From Micromonospora rifamycinica (GTDB taxonomy: Bacteria; Actinomycetota; Actinomycetes; Mycobacteriales; Micromonosporaceae), in contig NZ_LT607752.1 in assembly GCF_900090265.1 (NCBI RefSeq), positions 6,702,001 to 6,766,000 on the forward strand: DNA of 64,000 nt, in the 5' to 3' direction. Below the pieces are notes generated by a model, which was not told where the DNA came from, ran no database searches, and saw only the letters and a list, made by a program, of their open reading frames with translations. Positions 40,994 through 51,660 of this stretch are shown here, in pieces. Each line of letters starts with the position of its first letter. The stretch's first letter is position 1. Made by a program: the position numbers and the translations under genes.

Positions 40994-42193
40994 ATGGCTA
41001 AGAGTGGTCTGGCGTCCCGGCTCTACCGGGGCGAGGCCGGTCTCAACATCGTCGGCCGGCGCAAGCTCTGGTTCACCGTCGCCGGGGTGCTGGTGCTGAT
41101 CGCCGTGCTCAGCTTCGCGGTGCGCGGCTTCAGCCTGGGCATCGAGTTCGCCGGTGGCAACTCGTTCCAGGTGCCGGCCAGCGTCGGCACCCTGGAGCAG
41201 ACCGAGGACAAGGTCAACGACGCGCTGGCCGCCGAGGGCGACGGCGCCGAGGTGGTGACCGCGCAGAAGGTCGGCAGCACCAGCGGCGAGTACTACGAGC
41301 TGCGCACCTCGCAGCTCAGCGCCGAGCAGGCCAACGCGGTCAAGGCCAAGATGGCGCAGGAGTTCGGCATCAACGCCGACCAGATCAGCGGCAGCCAGGT
41401 CAGCGAGGCGTGGGGCAGCCAGGTGACCTCCCGGGCGCTGCTCGGCCTGGTCATCTTCGTCCTGGTGGTGGCGGTCTACCTGGTGCTGCGGTTCGAGTGG
41501 CGGATGGCGGTCGCCGCGATCATCTCGCTGTTCATGAACCTGATCCTCACCGCCGGCATCTACTCGCTGGTCGGCTTCGAGGTCACCCCGTCGACGATCA
41601 TCGGGTTCCTCACCATCCTGGGCTTCGCGCTCTACGACGTGGTGGTGGTCTTCGACAAGGTCCAGGAGAACACCCGGGGCATCACCGCCAACAACAACCA
41701 GACCTACGGCGAGGCCGCCAACCTGGCGCTCAACCAGAGCCTGATGCGGTCGTTGAACACCTCGGTGGTCGCCCTGCTCCCGGTCGGCGGTCTGCTCTTC
41801 ATCGGTGCCGGCCTGCTCGGCGCGGGCACCCTGAAGGACCTCGGCCTGGTGCTGTTCGTCGGTATGGCGATGGCGTTCCTGACCTCGATCCTGCTCTCCA
41901 CCCCGCTGCTGGTGCTGCTCAAGAACCAGGACCCGCGGATCGACGCGCACACCAAGCGGGTGCTGGCCCGCCGGGGCGCCATCGCCCGCGGCGAGATCAC
42001 CCCGCGCGGCCCGGCCCGGCAGGCCACCGCCGAGGAGGCCACCGACGAGCCGATCGACCCGGAGGCGGCGGCCCTGGCCGGCAGTGCCCCCAAGGTCGGC
42101 GCCCGTCCGGCGGCCAAGCGGTCGGCCGGTGCCCGGGGCGGCCGTCCCGCCGGGGGCGGCGGCAACCGGCCCGGTGGCGCGAAGCGGCGCTGA
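40994..42193 (+). CDS. secF: Protein translocase subunit SecF
   Basis: Partner of SecD, 399 residues with six membrane helices. Motif FSLGIEFAGGNSFQV near the N-terminus and GFLTILGFALYDVVVVFDKVQENTRG in the membrane part identify SecF. The C-terminal 80 residues are a basic Ala/Arg/Gly tail facing the cytoplasm, longer than in E. coli. ATG lies one base after the secD stop, so the pair is tightly coupled. A long stem-loop follows before apt. Confidence 0.96.
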   Translation: MAKSGLASRLYRGEAGLNIVGRRKLWFTVAGVLVLIAVLSFAVRGFSLGIEFAGGNSFQVPASVGTLEQTEDKVNDALAAEGDGAEVVTAQKVGSTSGEYYELRTSQLSAEQANAVKAKMAQEFGINADQISGSQVSEAWGSQVTSRALLGLVIFVLVVAVYLVLRFEWRMAVAAIISLFMNLILTAGIYSLVGFEVTPSTIIGFLTILGFALYDVVVVFDKVQENTRGITANNNQTYGEAANLALNQSLMRSLNTSVVALLPVGGLLFIGAGLLGAGTLKDLGLVLFVGMAMAFLTSILLSTPLLVLLKNQDPRIDAHTKRVLARRGAIARGEITPRGPARQATAEEATDEPIDPEAAALAGSAPKVGARPAAKRSAGARGGRPAGGGGNRPGGAKRR

Positions 42194-42222
42194 CCGGAGG
42201 GCGACCCGCCCCACGTCGAGTC

Positions 42223-42266
42223 GACGGCGTCCGCCATGCTGTGCGAGCAGCATGACGGACGCCGTC
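42223..42266 (+). promoter_or_regulatory. 19-bp stem-loop between secF and apt
   Basis: GACGGCGTCCGCCATGCTG (42223-42241) and its complement at 42248-42266 pair at 18 of 19 positions over a 6-base loop. It lies 30 bp after secF and 26 bp before the apt start. It may be the secF terminator or a structured apt leader. Confidence 0.6.
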
Positions 42267-42292
42267 GTCGTACCGAAGGAGAGCCGACCACC

Positions 42293-42859
42293 GTGACGGA
42301 GACCCACAGCACCGGGGTACGGGGAGACAGTGGCCCGGAGATGGCCCGGCTGGTCGCCAGCCGGGTGCTGGACGTGCCGGACTTCCCCAAGCCCGGGGTG
42401 ATGTTCAAGGACCTGATGCCGCTCTTCGCCGACGGGGACGTGTTCCGCGAGGTGATCGACGGGATCATCGGGTACCACGGGCGGGACGCCTTCGACATCG
42501 TGGTCGGCATCGAGGCGCGCGGTTTCGTGATCGCCGCCGCGATCGCGTACGCCACCGGGCTGGGCGTGGTGCCGGTGCGCAAGGCGGGCAAGCTGCCCCG
42601 GCCGGCGTACTCGGCCTCGTACGCCCTGGAGTACGGCGAGGCGACGCTGGAGGTGCACCAGGACGCCTTCACCGCCGGGCACCGGGTGCTGGTGGTCGAC
42701 GACGTGCTGGCGACCGGCGGCACCGCCGAGGCGACCCTCGACCTGGTCGAGCGGGCCGGCGGCACGGTGGCCGGTTTCACCGTCCTGCTGGAGTTGGGTT
42801 TCCTGGCCGGGCGGGAGCGGCTCGCGGGGCGTCCGGTCCACGCCCTGCTGACCGTTTGA
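42293..42859 (+). CDS. apt: Adenine phosphoribosyltransferase
   Basis: Purine salvage enzyme of 188 residues making AMP from adenine and PRPP. The PRPP-binding motif is VLVVDDVLATGGTAEATLDL; VVGIEARGFVIAAAIAYATG and KAGKLPRPAYS(A)SYALEYG are typical of APRT. GTG at 42293 has an AAGGAGAG site 9 bases upstream. It sits between secF and rel, as in many actinomycetes, linking purine supply with the stringent response. Confidence 0.95.
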   Translation: MTETHSTGVRGDSGPEMARLVASRVLDVPDFPKPGVMFKDLMPLFADGDVFREVIDGIIGYHGRDAFDIVVGIEARGFVIAAAIAYATGLGVVPVRKAGKLPRPAYSASYALEYGEATLEVHQDAFTAGHRVLVVDDVLATGGTAEATLDLVERAGGTVAGFTVLLELGFLAGRERLAGRPVHALLTV

Positions 42860-42925
42860 TTCCCGGTCGTCCCGGCGGCTGGAGACCGACCGTCCGGCGG
42901 AGCGGCGGGGCACCTACCGTGCGGG

Positions 42926-42931
42926 TAGCAT
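42926..42931 (+). promoter_or_regulatory. Candidate -10 (TAGCAT) upstream of rel
   Basis: GGGTAGCAT lies 181 bases before the rel GTG start, leaving a leader of about 170 bases without a gene. The -35 region is not recognisable. Confidence 0.3.
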
Positions 42932-43111
42932 TGCCCATTGCTGACCGGGTGGTCACCCGTCCGGGCGGCGGATCAGGCCGCCGGCCGGGGGTCGGCGGCA
43001 GGGCCACCGGCCCGACGGGGCCGGCGGGGAACACACCGGCCCGACGGCCGGTTGGCACGACAGGCGTCGGTCGTACGGCCGGCGTGGTCCCGGCGATCGG
43101 TGAGGAGGCCG

Positions 43112-45568
<2,457 letters not shown>

Positions 45569-45646
45569 CGGCCGTCGGCGGCCCACACCCAGCGGTCCGG
45601 AAACGTGGTTCACGGCCGCCGGGACGGTCCGGGGGCGCGGTGGTTC

Positions 45647-45689
45647 ACGACGAAGCGCCCGCCGGCAGAGCCGGCGGGCGCTTCGTCGT
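45647..45689. terminator. Strong bidirectional stem-loop between rel and the cyclophilin gene
   Basis: Perfect 20-base arms, ACGACGAAGCGCCCGCCGGC (45647-45666) and its complement (45670-45689), over a 3-base loop. It lies between convergent stops at 45568 and 45700 and should terminate from both sides. Confidence 0.75.
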
Positions 45690-45699
45690 ACCGGAGGGG

Positions 45700-46542
45700 T
45701 CAGCCCTCGATGTCGCTCATGGTCAGCTTGGTGATGGTGACCTCCTTCTTGGGGTGGCCACCCCCGGCCTGCTGGGCGAACGCCTTGTCGTCACCGGCGG
45801 CGCCGACCTGCTTGACCAGGTCCATGCCGGTGGTGATGGTGCCCAGCACGGTGTAGTTCGGGTCGAGCTGCGAGTCGCCGTAGACGATGAAGAACTGGCT
45901 GCCGGTGCTGCCCGGCTGCCCGGAGTTGGCCATCGCGATGACGCCCTCCGGGTAGGGGGGCCGCTTGTCGGTCGGCAGGTTCTCCTCGGCCAGGCCGTAG
46001 CCCGGCCCGCCGGTGCCGTCGGTCTGCCGCCAGCCCTTGCCGGTGGCGCTCGGGTCACCGCACTGGAGCACCTTGATGCCCTCGGTCACCAGGCGGTGGC
46101 ACTTGGTGTTGTCGAAGAAGCCCTTACTGGCCAGGTAGGTGAAGCTGCCGGCGGTGCAGGGCACCTTGGTGCGGTCGAGCTTGGCGACGATCGGCCCCAG
46201 GTTGGTCTCCAGGGTCATCGTCTGGGTGCCCTTGTTGGCCTGCTGGGCCGGCGGAAGGCCGACGTCCTTGATCTGCGCGGGCCGACCCTCCTTCGGCGAC
46301 TCGGTGTAGGCGCACTGCGAGAAGCCCTCGGTGCCGGCGGCCTGCTGCTTGCTGTCGTCGTCATCGCCGCCGAGGCTGGTGGCCAACCAGACGGTGCCGG
46401 CGACCACGAGCACCAGGATCGCGGCGGCCCCGACGATCGCCTGCGTCTGCCGGCGCTTACGGGCCTTGGCCGAGCGCTCGGCCATCTCCCGCTCAAGTCG
46501 GGCCCGCGCCGCCGCGCGCTGCCGCTCTCTCGTGGACGTCAC
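45700..46542 (-). CDS. Membrane-anchored cyclophilin-type peptidyl-prolyl isomerase
   Basis: Protein of about 280 residues: basic N-terminal helix (RQRAAARARLEREMAERSAKARKRRQ), one membrane helix (AIVGAAAILVLVVAGTVWLA), then an extracytoplasmic cyclophilin domain with FDNTKCHRLV, GTGGPGYGLAEEN, GVIAMANSGQPGSTGSQFFI and NYTVLGTITTGMDLV. It should assist folding of secreted proteins. The GTG at 46540-46542 is preferred: AGGAGG lies 8 bases ahead of it, but only two bases ahead of the GTG at 46548. A paralogue lies just upstream on the same strand. Confidence 0.92.
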   Translation of the reverse strand: MTSTRERQRAAARARLEREMAERSAKARKRRQTQAIVGAAAILVLVVAGTVWLATSLGGDDDDSKQQAAGTEGFSQCAYTESPKEGRPAQIKDVGLPPAQQANKGTQTMTLETNLGPIVAKLDRTKVPCTAGSFTYLASKGFFDNTKCHRLVTEGIKVLQCGDPSATGKGWRQTDGTGGPGYGLAEENLPTDKRPPYPEGVIAMANSGQPGSTGSQFFIVYGDSQLDPNYTVLGTITTGMDLVKQVGAAGDDKAFAQQAGGGHPKKEVTITKLTMSDIEG

Positions 46543-46601
46543 GGTCACTCCTCCTGGACATCTCGGGCGCGGCGTGGCCGCAGGTACGGGTGTGGGCCGG
46601 T

Positions 46602-47486
46602 TCAGCCGGCGCTCGGGCTGGCCGCCGGGGACGCGGCCGGGGAGCCGGTCGCCGGTGCCGGGGCGGCCTGTGCCTCACCGACGGTGAGCTTGCGGATGGT
46701 CACGTCGGTCTTCGGCTTGACCTTGGCGCCCGCCCCGTTGTCCACGGTCGGCAGGGCGCCGATCTTCTCGACCACGTCCAACCCGCCGGTCACCCGGCCG
46801 ATGATCGGGTAGGCCGGCTGGGCCGGGCTGAAGTCCTTGAAGAAGACGAGGAACTGGCTGCCGTTGGCGCCCGGCGGGTTGCCGATCATGGCGACCGTGC
46901 CCTTCGGGTACGTCGGCGGCTGGCCGGGGGCCGGGCTGGCCGACGGGCTCGCCTCGGGGCCGGTCGGCACGTTCTCGTTGTAGAACGTGTAGGTGGGGCC
47001 GCCGAGGCCGGTGCCGCTCGGGTCGCCGCAGCGCAGCGCGCCCTCGGCGGTGATCTCGTGGCACTTGGTGTTGTCGTAGAACGACGTGCCGGCCAGGTGG
47101 GCGATGCTCGCCCCGGCGCACGGCGCCCCGGCGAGATCCAGCTCGGCGGTGATCGGGCCGCCCTGGTCGGTGTCGACGGTCATCGTGCGTACCCCGGAGG
47201 TGGGCAGGTCCTTGGTGGCCGGGGCGCCGACGTCCTTGAGGTTGGTGTTGGCGCTCGCGTCCTGTGGCGTCCAGAGGCAGACGTCCTCGGCGGCCTTCTG
47301 CTCGGGCTCGCGGTCGAAGGCGCCCAGCCCCCAGGCCGCGCCGGCCACGATCAGCACCAGCACCACGGCCGCGCCGACCCCGGCCTGGATCTGTCGACGC
47401 CGTCGCGCGGCGGCGGCCCGGCGGGCCAGCTGCCGGTCGAGCTTCTCCCGCGCGAGTTTGCGCTGCCGGTCCCTGCTGGAAGCCAC
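46602..47486 (-). CDS. Second membrane-anchored cyclophilin-type isomerase
   Basis: Protein of 294 residues, the same plan as its downstream neighbour: basic helix (DRQRKLAREKLDRQLARRAAAARRRRQ), membrane helix (GVGAAVVLVLIVAGAAWGL) and cyclophilin domain (FYDNTKCHEIT, GTVAMIGNPPGANGSQFLVFF, YPIIGRVTGGLDVV). It has a Pro/Ser insertion (PEASPSASPAPGQPP) and a repetitive tail. The catalytic Arg (after the TKCH position, HRL in the neighbour) reads HEI here, so activity may be reduced. The two genes look like a tandem duplication that has diverged. Confidence 0.91.
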   Translation of the reverse strand: MASSRDRQRKLAREKLDRQLARRAAAARRRRQIQAGVGAAVVLVLIVAGAAWGLGAFDREPEQKAAEDVCLWTPQDASANTNLKDVGAPATKDLPTSGVRTMTVDTDQGGPITAELDLAGAPCAGASIAHLAGTSFYDNTKCHEITAEGALRCGDPSGTGLGGPTYTFYNENVPTGPEASPSASPAPGQPPTYPKGTVAMIGNPPGANGSQFLVFFKDFSPAQPAYPIIGRVTGGLDVVEKIGALPTVDNGAGAKVKPKTDVTIRKLTVGEAQAAPAPATGSPAASPAASPSAG

Positions 47487-47747
47487 CCGTGCTCCCCTCC
47501 TCTACCCTGGTCGTCACCGGCGGTCGGGCCGTTGGTGCCCGTACGTGTCCGCGGGTGCGCCACGCCACACGCCCGCAGAGTGTACGGGTAGCCGCTGTGA
47601 AAGTGGTGTACGAGGTCCGGCCTGGGTTTATCAAAGTGCGTCACTGCGCCGTCCGGGGCGGGTGGGACGGGTGGGAACGCGTGCCGCGGCACCGGCGGCG
47701 GCTAGGCTGCCCGGGAGACAGTCGACTCGAACGGAAGGGGAGCTGAC

Positions 47748-48467
47748 GTGCTCGTGGCCGGCTTTCCCGCGGATGCTTTCGGCACCAACTGCTATGTGGT
47801 GGCGACCGCGCCGGGGGAGCAGTGCGTGGTGGTCGACCCCGGTATCGGGGTGCTCGACCGGCTCGACGCCGTGCTCGCCGAGCACCGCCTGCACCCGGCC
47901 GCCGTGCTGCTCACCCACGGCCATCTCGACCACACCTTCTCGGTCGCGCCGGTCTGCGGCGCGCGGGGCATTCCGGCCTACGTGCACCCGGAGGACCGGG
48001 AGCTGCTGGCCGATCCGACCAAGGCGCTGTCGATGGACCTCACCGCGCTGTTCGGCGGCCGGCTGCCGTACACCGAGCCTGACGACGTGGCGGAGCTGAC
48101 CGACGGGGCGACGCTGGCGCTGGCCGGTCTGGAGGTCACCGTCGACCACGCCCCGGGCCATACCGGCGGGTCGGTGCTGTTCCGGCTGCCCGGCGCCGGC
48201 TCGCCCTGGGAGGCCGAGCAGGTCTGCCTCTCCGGCGACGTGCTCTTCGCCGGCTCGATCGGCCGCACCGACCTGCCGGGCGGCAGCATGTCCCGGATGC
48301 TGGACAGCCTGCGGGAGAAGGTCCTTCCGCTGGCCGACGACACCGTCGTGCTGCCCGGTCACGGCCCGGCGACCACCATCGGCCGGGAACGCGTGCGCAA
48401 TCCGTACCTCGTCGACGTGGCGGGGTCCGGCGGGGCGCGTCCGGCGACGCCCACCCGCGGCCTCTAG
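47748..48467 (+). CDS. Metallo-beta-lactamase-fold hydrolase (glyoxalase II-like)
   Basis: Cytoplasmic hydrolase of 239 residues with the metal motif THGHLDHTFS (HxHxDH), the distal His in APGHTGGS, the bridging Asp in LSGDVLFAGSIGRTDLPGG and the last His in LPGHGPATT. These are the complete glyoxalase II-type ligands for two metals. Similar genes precede hisS in many actinomycetes. The thioester substrate is unknown; mycothiol conjugates are one guess. A TAGGCT hexamer at 47701 may be its -10. The divergent gap 47487-47747 shows no other gene. Confidence 0.92.
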   Translation: MLVAGFPADAFGTNCYVVATAPGEQCVVVDPGIGVLDRLDAVLAEHRLHPAAVLLTHGHLDHTFSVAPVCGARGIPAYVHPEDRELLADPTKALSMDLTALFGGRLPYTEPDDVAELTDGATLALAGLEVTVDHAPGHTGGSVLFRLPGAGSPWEAEQVCLSGDVLFAGSIGRTDLPGGSMSRMLDSLREKVLPLADDTVVLPGHGPATTIGRERVRNPYLVDVAGSGGARPATPTRGL

Positions 48468-48538
48468 TCTCCGCTCCGCGCCGTGCGCGGAGCTGTCGAT
48501 CTCACCGCGCCCCGCGCGGACCCGCAAGGAGTACGCCC

Positions 48539-49861
48539 ATGAGCAAGCCCACGCCCCTCTCCGGCTTCCCGGAGTGGACCACGTCGCAGCGGATGATCGA
48601 GCAGTTCGTCCTGGACCGGATCCGGCACACCTTCGAGCTGTACGGCTTCGCGCCGCTGGAGACCCGGTCGGTGGAGCCGCTGGACCAGCTGCTGCGCAAG
48701 GGGGAGACCTCCAAGGAGGTCTACCTGCTGCGCCGGTTGCAGGCCGACGCGGACGGCCCGGCCGGTGACGACGCGCTCGGCCTGCACTTCGACCTGACCG
48801 TGCCGTTCGCCCGGTACGTGCTGGAGAACGCCGGCAAGCTCCAGTTCCCGTTCCGTCGATACCAGATCCAGAAGGTGTGGCGGGGCGAGCGCCCGCAGGA
48901 GGGGCGCTACCGGGAGTTCCTCCAGGCCGACATCGACATCGTGGACCGGGACACCCTGCCGGCGCACTACGAGGCGGAGATGCCGCTGGTGATCGGCGAC
49001 GCACTGCGGTCGCTGCCCATCCCGCCGGTGCGGATCCAGGTCAACAACCGCAAGATCTGCGAGGGCTTCTACCGGGGCATCGGGCTGACCGACCCGGAGG
49101 CGGCGCTGCGCGCGGTCGACAAGCTCGACAAGATCGGCCCGGCGAAGGTGGCCGCGCTGCTGGCCGAGACGGCCGGGGCGAGCGAGGCGCAGGCCGACGC
49201 CTGCCTGGCGCTGGCCGGGATCTCCGCGGCGGACGCGTCCTTCGCCGACGCGGTGCGCGCCCTGGGGGTGACCGATCCGCTGCTCGACGAGGGCATCGCC
49301 GAGCTGGTCGCGGTGGTGGAGACGGCCGCCGCGCACGCGCCGGGGCTCTGCGTGGCCGACCTGCGCATCGCCCGGGGTCTGGACTACTACACCGGCACCG
49401 TCTACGAGACGTCGCTGGTCGGCTACGAGCGGTTCGGGTCGATCTGTTCCGGTGGCCGGTACGACGACCTGGCCACCGCCGGGGCCGTCTCGTACCCGGG
49501 GGTGGGCATCTCGATCGGGGTGACCCGGCTGCTCGGCCTGCTCTTCGGCGCCGGGGCGCTCTCGGTCTCCCGCAGCGTGCCGACCTGCGTGCTGGTGGCC
49601 GTCGGAGCCGAGGAGGAGCGGGCGGCCAGCAACGCGGTCGCCGAGGCGCTGCGGTCCCGGGGCGTGCCGACCGAGGTGTCGCCGAGCGCGGCCAAGTTCG
49701 GCAAGCAGATCCGGTACGCCGAGCGGCGCGGCATTCCGTACGTGTGGTTCCCCGGGGCCGACGGCGACCAGGTCAAGGACATCCGCTCGGGCGAGCAGGT
49801 GGACGCGGCGGCCGGTGAGTGGATGCCCCCCCACCAGGACCTGAAGCCACAGGTCGGCTGA
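48539..49861 (+). CDS. hisS: Histidyl-tRNA synthetase
   Basis: Class II synthetase of 440 residues that charges tRNA-His. Motif 2 region YQIQKVWRGERPQEGRYREFLQADIDIV, the His-specific peptides LRIARGLDYYTGTVYE and CSGGRYDDLA, and motif 3 GVGISIGVTRLLGLL are all present. The C-terminal anticodon-binding domain follows (from about 345). ATG at 48539 has an AAGGAG site. Upstream hydrolase and hisS are 71 bp apart and could be co-transcribed. Confidence 0.97.
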   Translation: MSKPTPLSGFPEWTTSQRMIEQFVLDRIRHTFELYGFAPLETRSVEPLDQLLRKGETSKEVYLLRRLQADADGPAGDDALGLHFDLTVPFARYVLENAGKLQFPFRRYQIQKVWRGERPQEGRYREFLQADIDIVDRDTLPAHYEAEMPLVIGDALRSLPIPPVRIQVNNRKICEGFYRGIGLTDPEAALRAVDKLDKIGPAKVAALLAETAGASEAQADACLALAGISAADASFADAVRALGVTDPLLDEGIAELVAVVETAAAHAPGLCVADLRIARGLDYYTGTVYETSLVGYERFGSICSGGRYDDLATAGAVSYPGVGISIGVTRLLGLLFGAGALSVSRSVPTCVLVAVGAEEERAASNAVAEALRSRGVPTEVSPSAAKFGKQIRYAERRGIPYVWFPGADGDQVKDIRSGEQVDAAAGEWMPPHQDLKPQVG

Positions 49862-49895
49862 GCCGTCCGGTTACTGGCGCGTACGCCACCGGGGA

Positions 49896-49926
49896 CCTAC
49901 GGTGGCGTAAGTTACGCCACCGTAGG
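49896..49926. promoter_or_regulatory. 31-bp near-perfect palindrome in front of the desaturase gene
   Basis: CCTACGGTGGCGTAA (49896-49910) and its exact complement (49912-49926) flank one central base. A third half-site, TACGCCACCGG, lies at 49882. The dyad ends 10 bp before the GTG and next to the GGGAGGG ribosome-binding site. It looks like an operator for a TetR-type lipid regulator, and in RNA could hide the ribosome site. Confidence 0.7.
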
Positions 49927-49936
49927 GAGGGATCCT

Positions 49937-50872
49937 GTGACCGACATCAGCGAGACCGCGCTGCTCCACGAACTCGAACCCGTGGTCGCCAAGAACCTCG
50001 ACCGGCACCTGGCGGTGGCGAAGGAGTGGTTCCCGCACGAGTACGTGCCGTGGAGCGAGGGGCGCACCTTCGACGGCCCGCTCGGTGGCGAGGCGTGGTC
50101 GGAGGCGGACTCGACGCTGCCCGAGGTGGCCCGGACGGCGCTGATCGTCAACCTGCTCACCGAGGACAACCTGCCGTCGTACCACCACCAGATCGCCAGC
50201 CTGTTCGGGCCGGACGGGGCGTGGGGGACCTGGGTCGGCCGGTGGACCGCCGAGGAGGGACGGCACGGCACCGCCATCCGGGACTACCTGACGGTCACCC
50301 GGGCGGTCGACCCGGTGGCCCTGGAGCGGGCCCGGATGGTGCACATGACCGCCGGTTACAGCAACTCGCACGACTCGTCGATGCTGCGCTCGCTGGCGTA
50401 CGTGTCGTTCCAGGAGCTGGCCACCCGGATCTCGCACCGCAACACCGGCCGGATCACCGGCGACCCGGTCTGCGAGGCGTTGCTGAGCCGGGTCGCGGCC
50501 GACGAGAACCTGCACATGGTCTTCTACCGCAACCTGCTCGGCGCGGCCCTGGAGGTGGCCCCGAGCCAGACGATGCGGGCGATCGCCGAGGTGCTGGGCG
50601 ACTTCCAGATGCCCGGGGTGGGCATCGAGGGCTTTACCCGCAAGTCGGTGGCGATCGCCCTGGCCGGCATCTACGACCTGCGTCAGCACCGCGACGACGT
50701 GGTGGCCCCGGTGCTGCGCCAGTGGGACGTGTTCAACGTGACCGGTCTGGACGCCGACGGTGAGGCCGCCCGCGACGAGATCGCCGCCCGGCTGGACGGC
50801 CTGGAGCAGGCCGCCTCCCGGTTCGAGGAGAAGCGCGACGCCCGTGCCGCCAAGCTGGCCGCCCGCGCCTGA
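49937..50872 (+). CDS. Acyl-ACP desaturase (stearoyl-ACP desaturase family)
   Basis: Soluble di-iron desaturase of 311 residues that inserts a double bond in acyl chains on acyl-carrier protein. The iron ligands are visible: EEGRH (Glu106-His110) and DENLH (Asp189-His193), the two ExxH-type motifs of the DesA group. GTG at 49937 has GGGAGGG ahead. A large palindrome overlaps its promoter/leader, so control by a fatty-acid-responsive repressor is likely; no such regulator lies next to it. Ends a run of plus-strand genes; a long non-coding stretch follows. Confidence 0.93.
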   Translation: MTDISETALLHELEPVVAKNLDRHLAVAKEWFPHEYVPWSEGRTFDGPLGGEAWSEADSTLPEVARTALIVNLLTEDNLPSYHHQIASLFGPDGAWGTWVGRWTAEEGRHGTAIRDYLTVTRAVDPVALERARMVHMTAGYSNSHDSSMLRSLAYVSFQELATRISHRNTGRITGDPVCEALLSRVAADENLHMVFYRNLLGAALEVAPSQTMRAIAEVLGDFQMPGVGIEGFTRKSVAIALAGIYDLRQHRDDVVAPVLRQWDVFNVTGLDADGEAARDEIAARLDGLEQAASRFEEKRDARAAKLAARA

Positions 50873-50935
50873 ACGTCCCGCCCGCTCCCGCACCTACCCT
50901 GGTAAGCGGGTGTGACGGACGGTCCCGGGCCTCGC

Positions 50936-50951
50936 GTCGCCGATCGGCGAC
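50936..50951 (+). terminator. Palindrome after the desaturase gene
   Basis: GTCGCCGATCGGCGAC is a perfect 16-bp palindrome 64 bp after the desaturase stop. It is a possible terminator, though the hairpin would have a small stem. Confidence 0.35.
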
Positions 50952-50960
50952 CCACTCGAC

Positions 50961-51045
50961 GGCGTGTCCGCCCACCCGACGTGGGTCCGCCGGTCTGGTG
51001 GCGTGTCCGTCCACCTGACAGCGCTTCCGCCTGCCACTCTGGTTA
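50961..51045. repeat. Degenerate direct repeats in the non-coding gap
   Basis: GGCGTGTCCGCCCACCCGAC (50961) recurs as GGCGTGTCCGTCCACCTGAC (51000), 39 bp apart, each block ending in TCTGGT. It looks like an old tandem duplication. The whole stretch 50873-51660 (788 bp) holds no convincing gene on either strand. Confidence 0.5.
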
Positions 51046-51115
51046 CTCAGGGTGACCCTTCCGGGTGTGTAACTCACCGTCACTGTCCTGCCTCCCCCGA
51101 TATCCCACCCCTCCG

Positions 51116-51243
51116 CCCTTTGCTCTGCTGCCCTCGCGGCACCACCACCCTGGCCTGCTGTCTGCTGATGATCTCTCGGTCGGACCGACTCCAGCTCCCG
51201 CTACTCCTCGTGACTGTCGCCGGGAGGGCGGCAGAGCAAAGGG
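51116..51243. other. Long-range 20-bp stem in the non-coding gap (structured RNA candidate)
   Basis: CCCTTTGCTCTGCTGCCCTC (51116-51135) is complementary to 51224-51243 at 19 of 20 positions, enclosing 88 bases with a further small hairpin (TCGGTC/GACCGA near 51178). Weaker pairing continues outward through CCTCC/GGAGG runs. The stem lies in a gap without genes. It may be a small RNA or a leader structure; it does not match an RNA family that I recognise. Confidence 0.4.
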
Positions 51244-51535
51244 GAGGGGGTGAGGGGTGGTGGGGTGAGGTCTGGTGGCTGTGCGTAACGGGCCTGGGTG
51301 TTCCTTCCTGCCTGGTTGGACCGGGAGTCCCCGGGGTGGGCGAGGGGGATCGCGTCGGTGGCCCGGTGGGGGTGTCGTCCCGATCGAAATCGGCCAGGAG
51401 TCGGGCCCGATGGTGGGTGGGCGGCCGGGGTGTCCGTCGGTCGGCTCGGCCAGGTTGGCGCGGGTCTGACATGGAGGTGTCCACCGTGTTGCCTGGGCGT
51501 CATATCGACCGGCGGGGTGAATGTGGGCAAAGCCA

Positions 51536-51572
51536 TGTCTTGTTTACGATCTTAGATATGTGAATACTTCAA
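51536..51572 (+). promoter_or_regulatory. AT-rich promoter-like patch upstream of the protease gene
   Basis: An unusually AT-rich stretch holds TTGTTT (51540-51545) and AATACT (51563-51568) with a 17-bp spacer, plus TTAGATATG between them. It would give a leader of about 85 bases for the streptogrisin-like gene. The hexamers match the consensus only in part. Confidence 0.4.
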
Positions 51573-51660
51573 CCTCTCGGCCGATTCTCCCCAGGTCGGC
51601 CGGGTGCCCTCGGGTACGTCTGCATGACGCTGCCCGTCACACCCTTCCGGAGGTTGTTGC

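Noticed and set aside
51080..51484. Minus-strand 134-codon frame in the long gap
   Set aside because: Low-complexity Pro/Thr/Arg translation, no ribosome site, covers the long-range stem; not supported as a gene.
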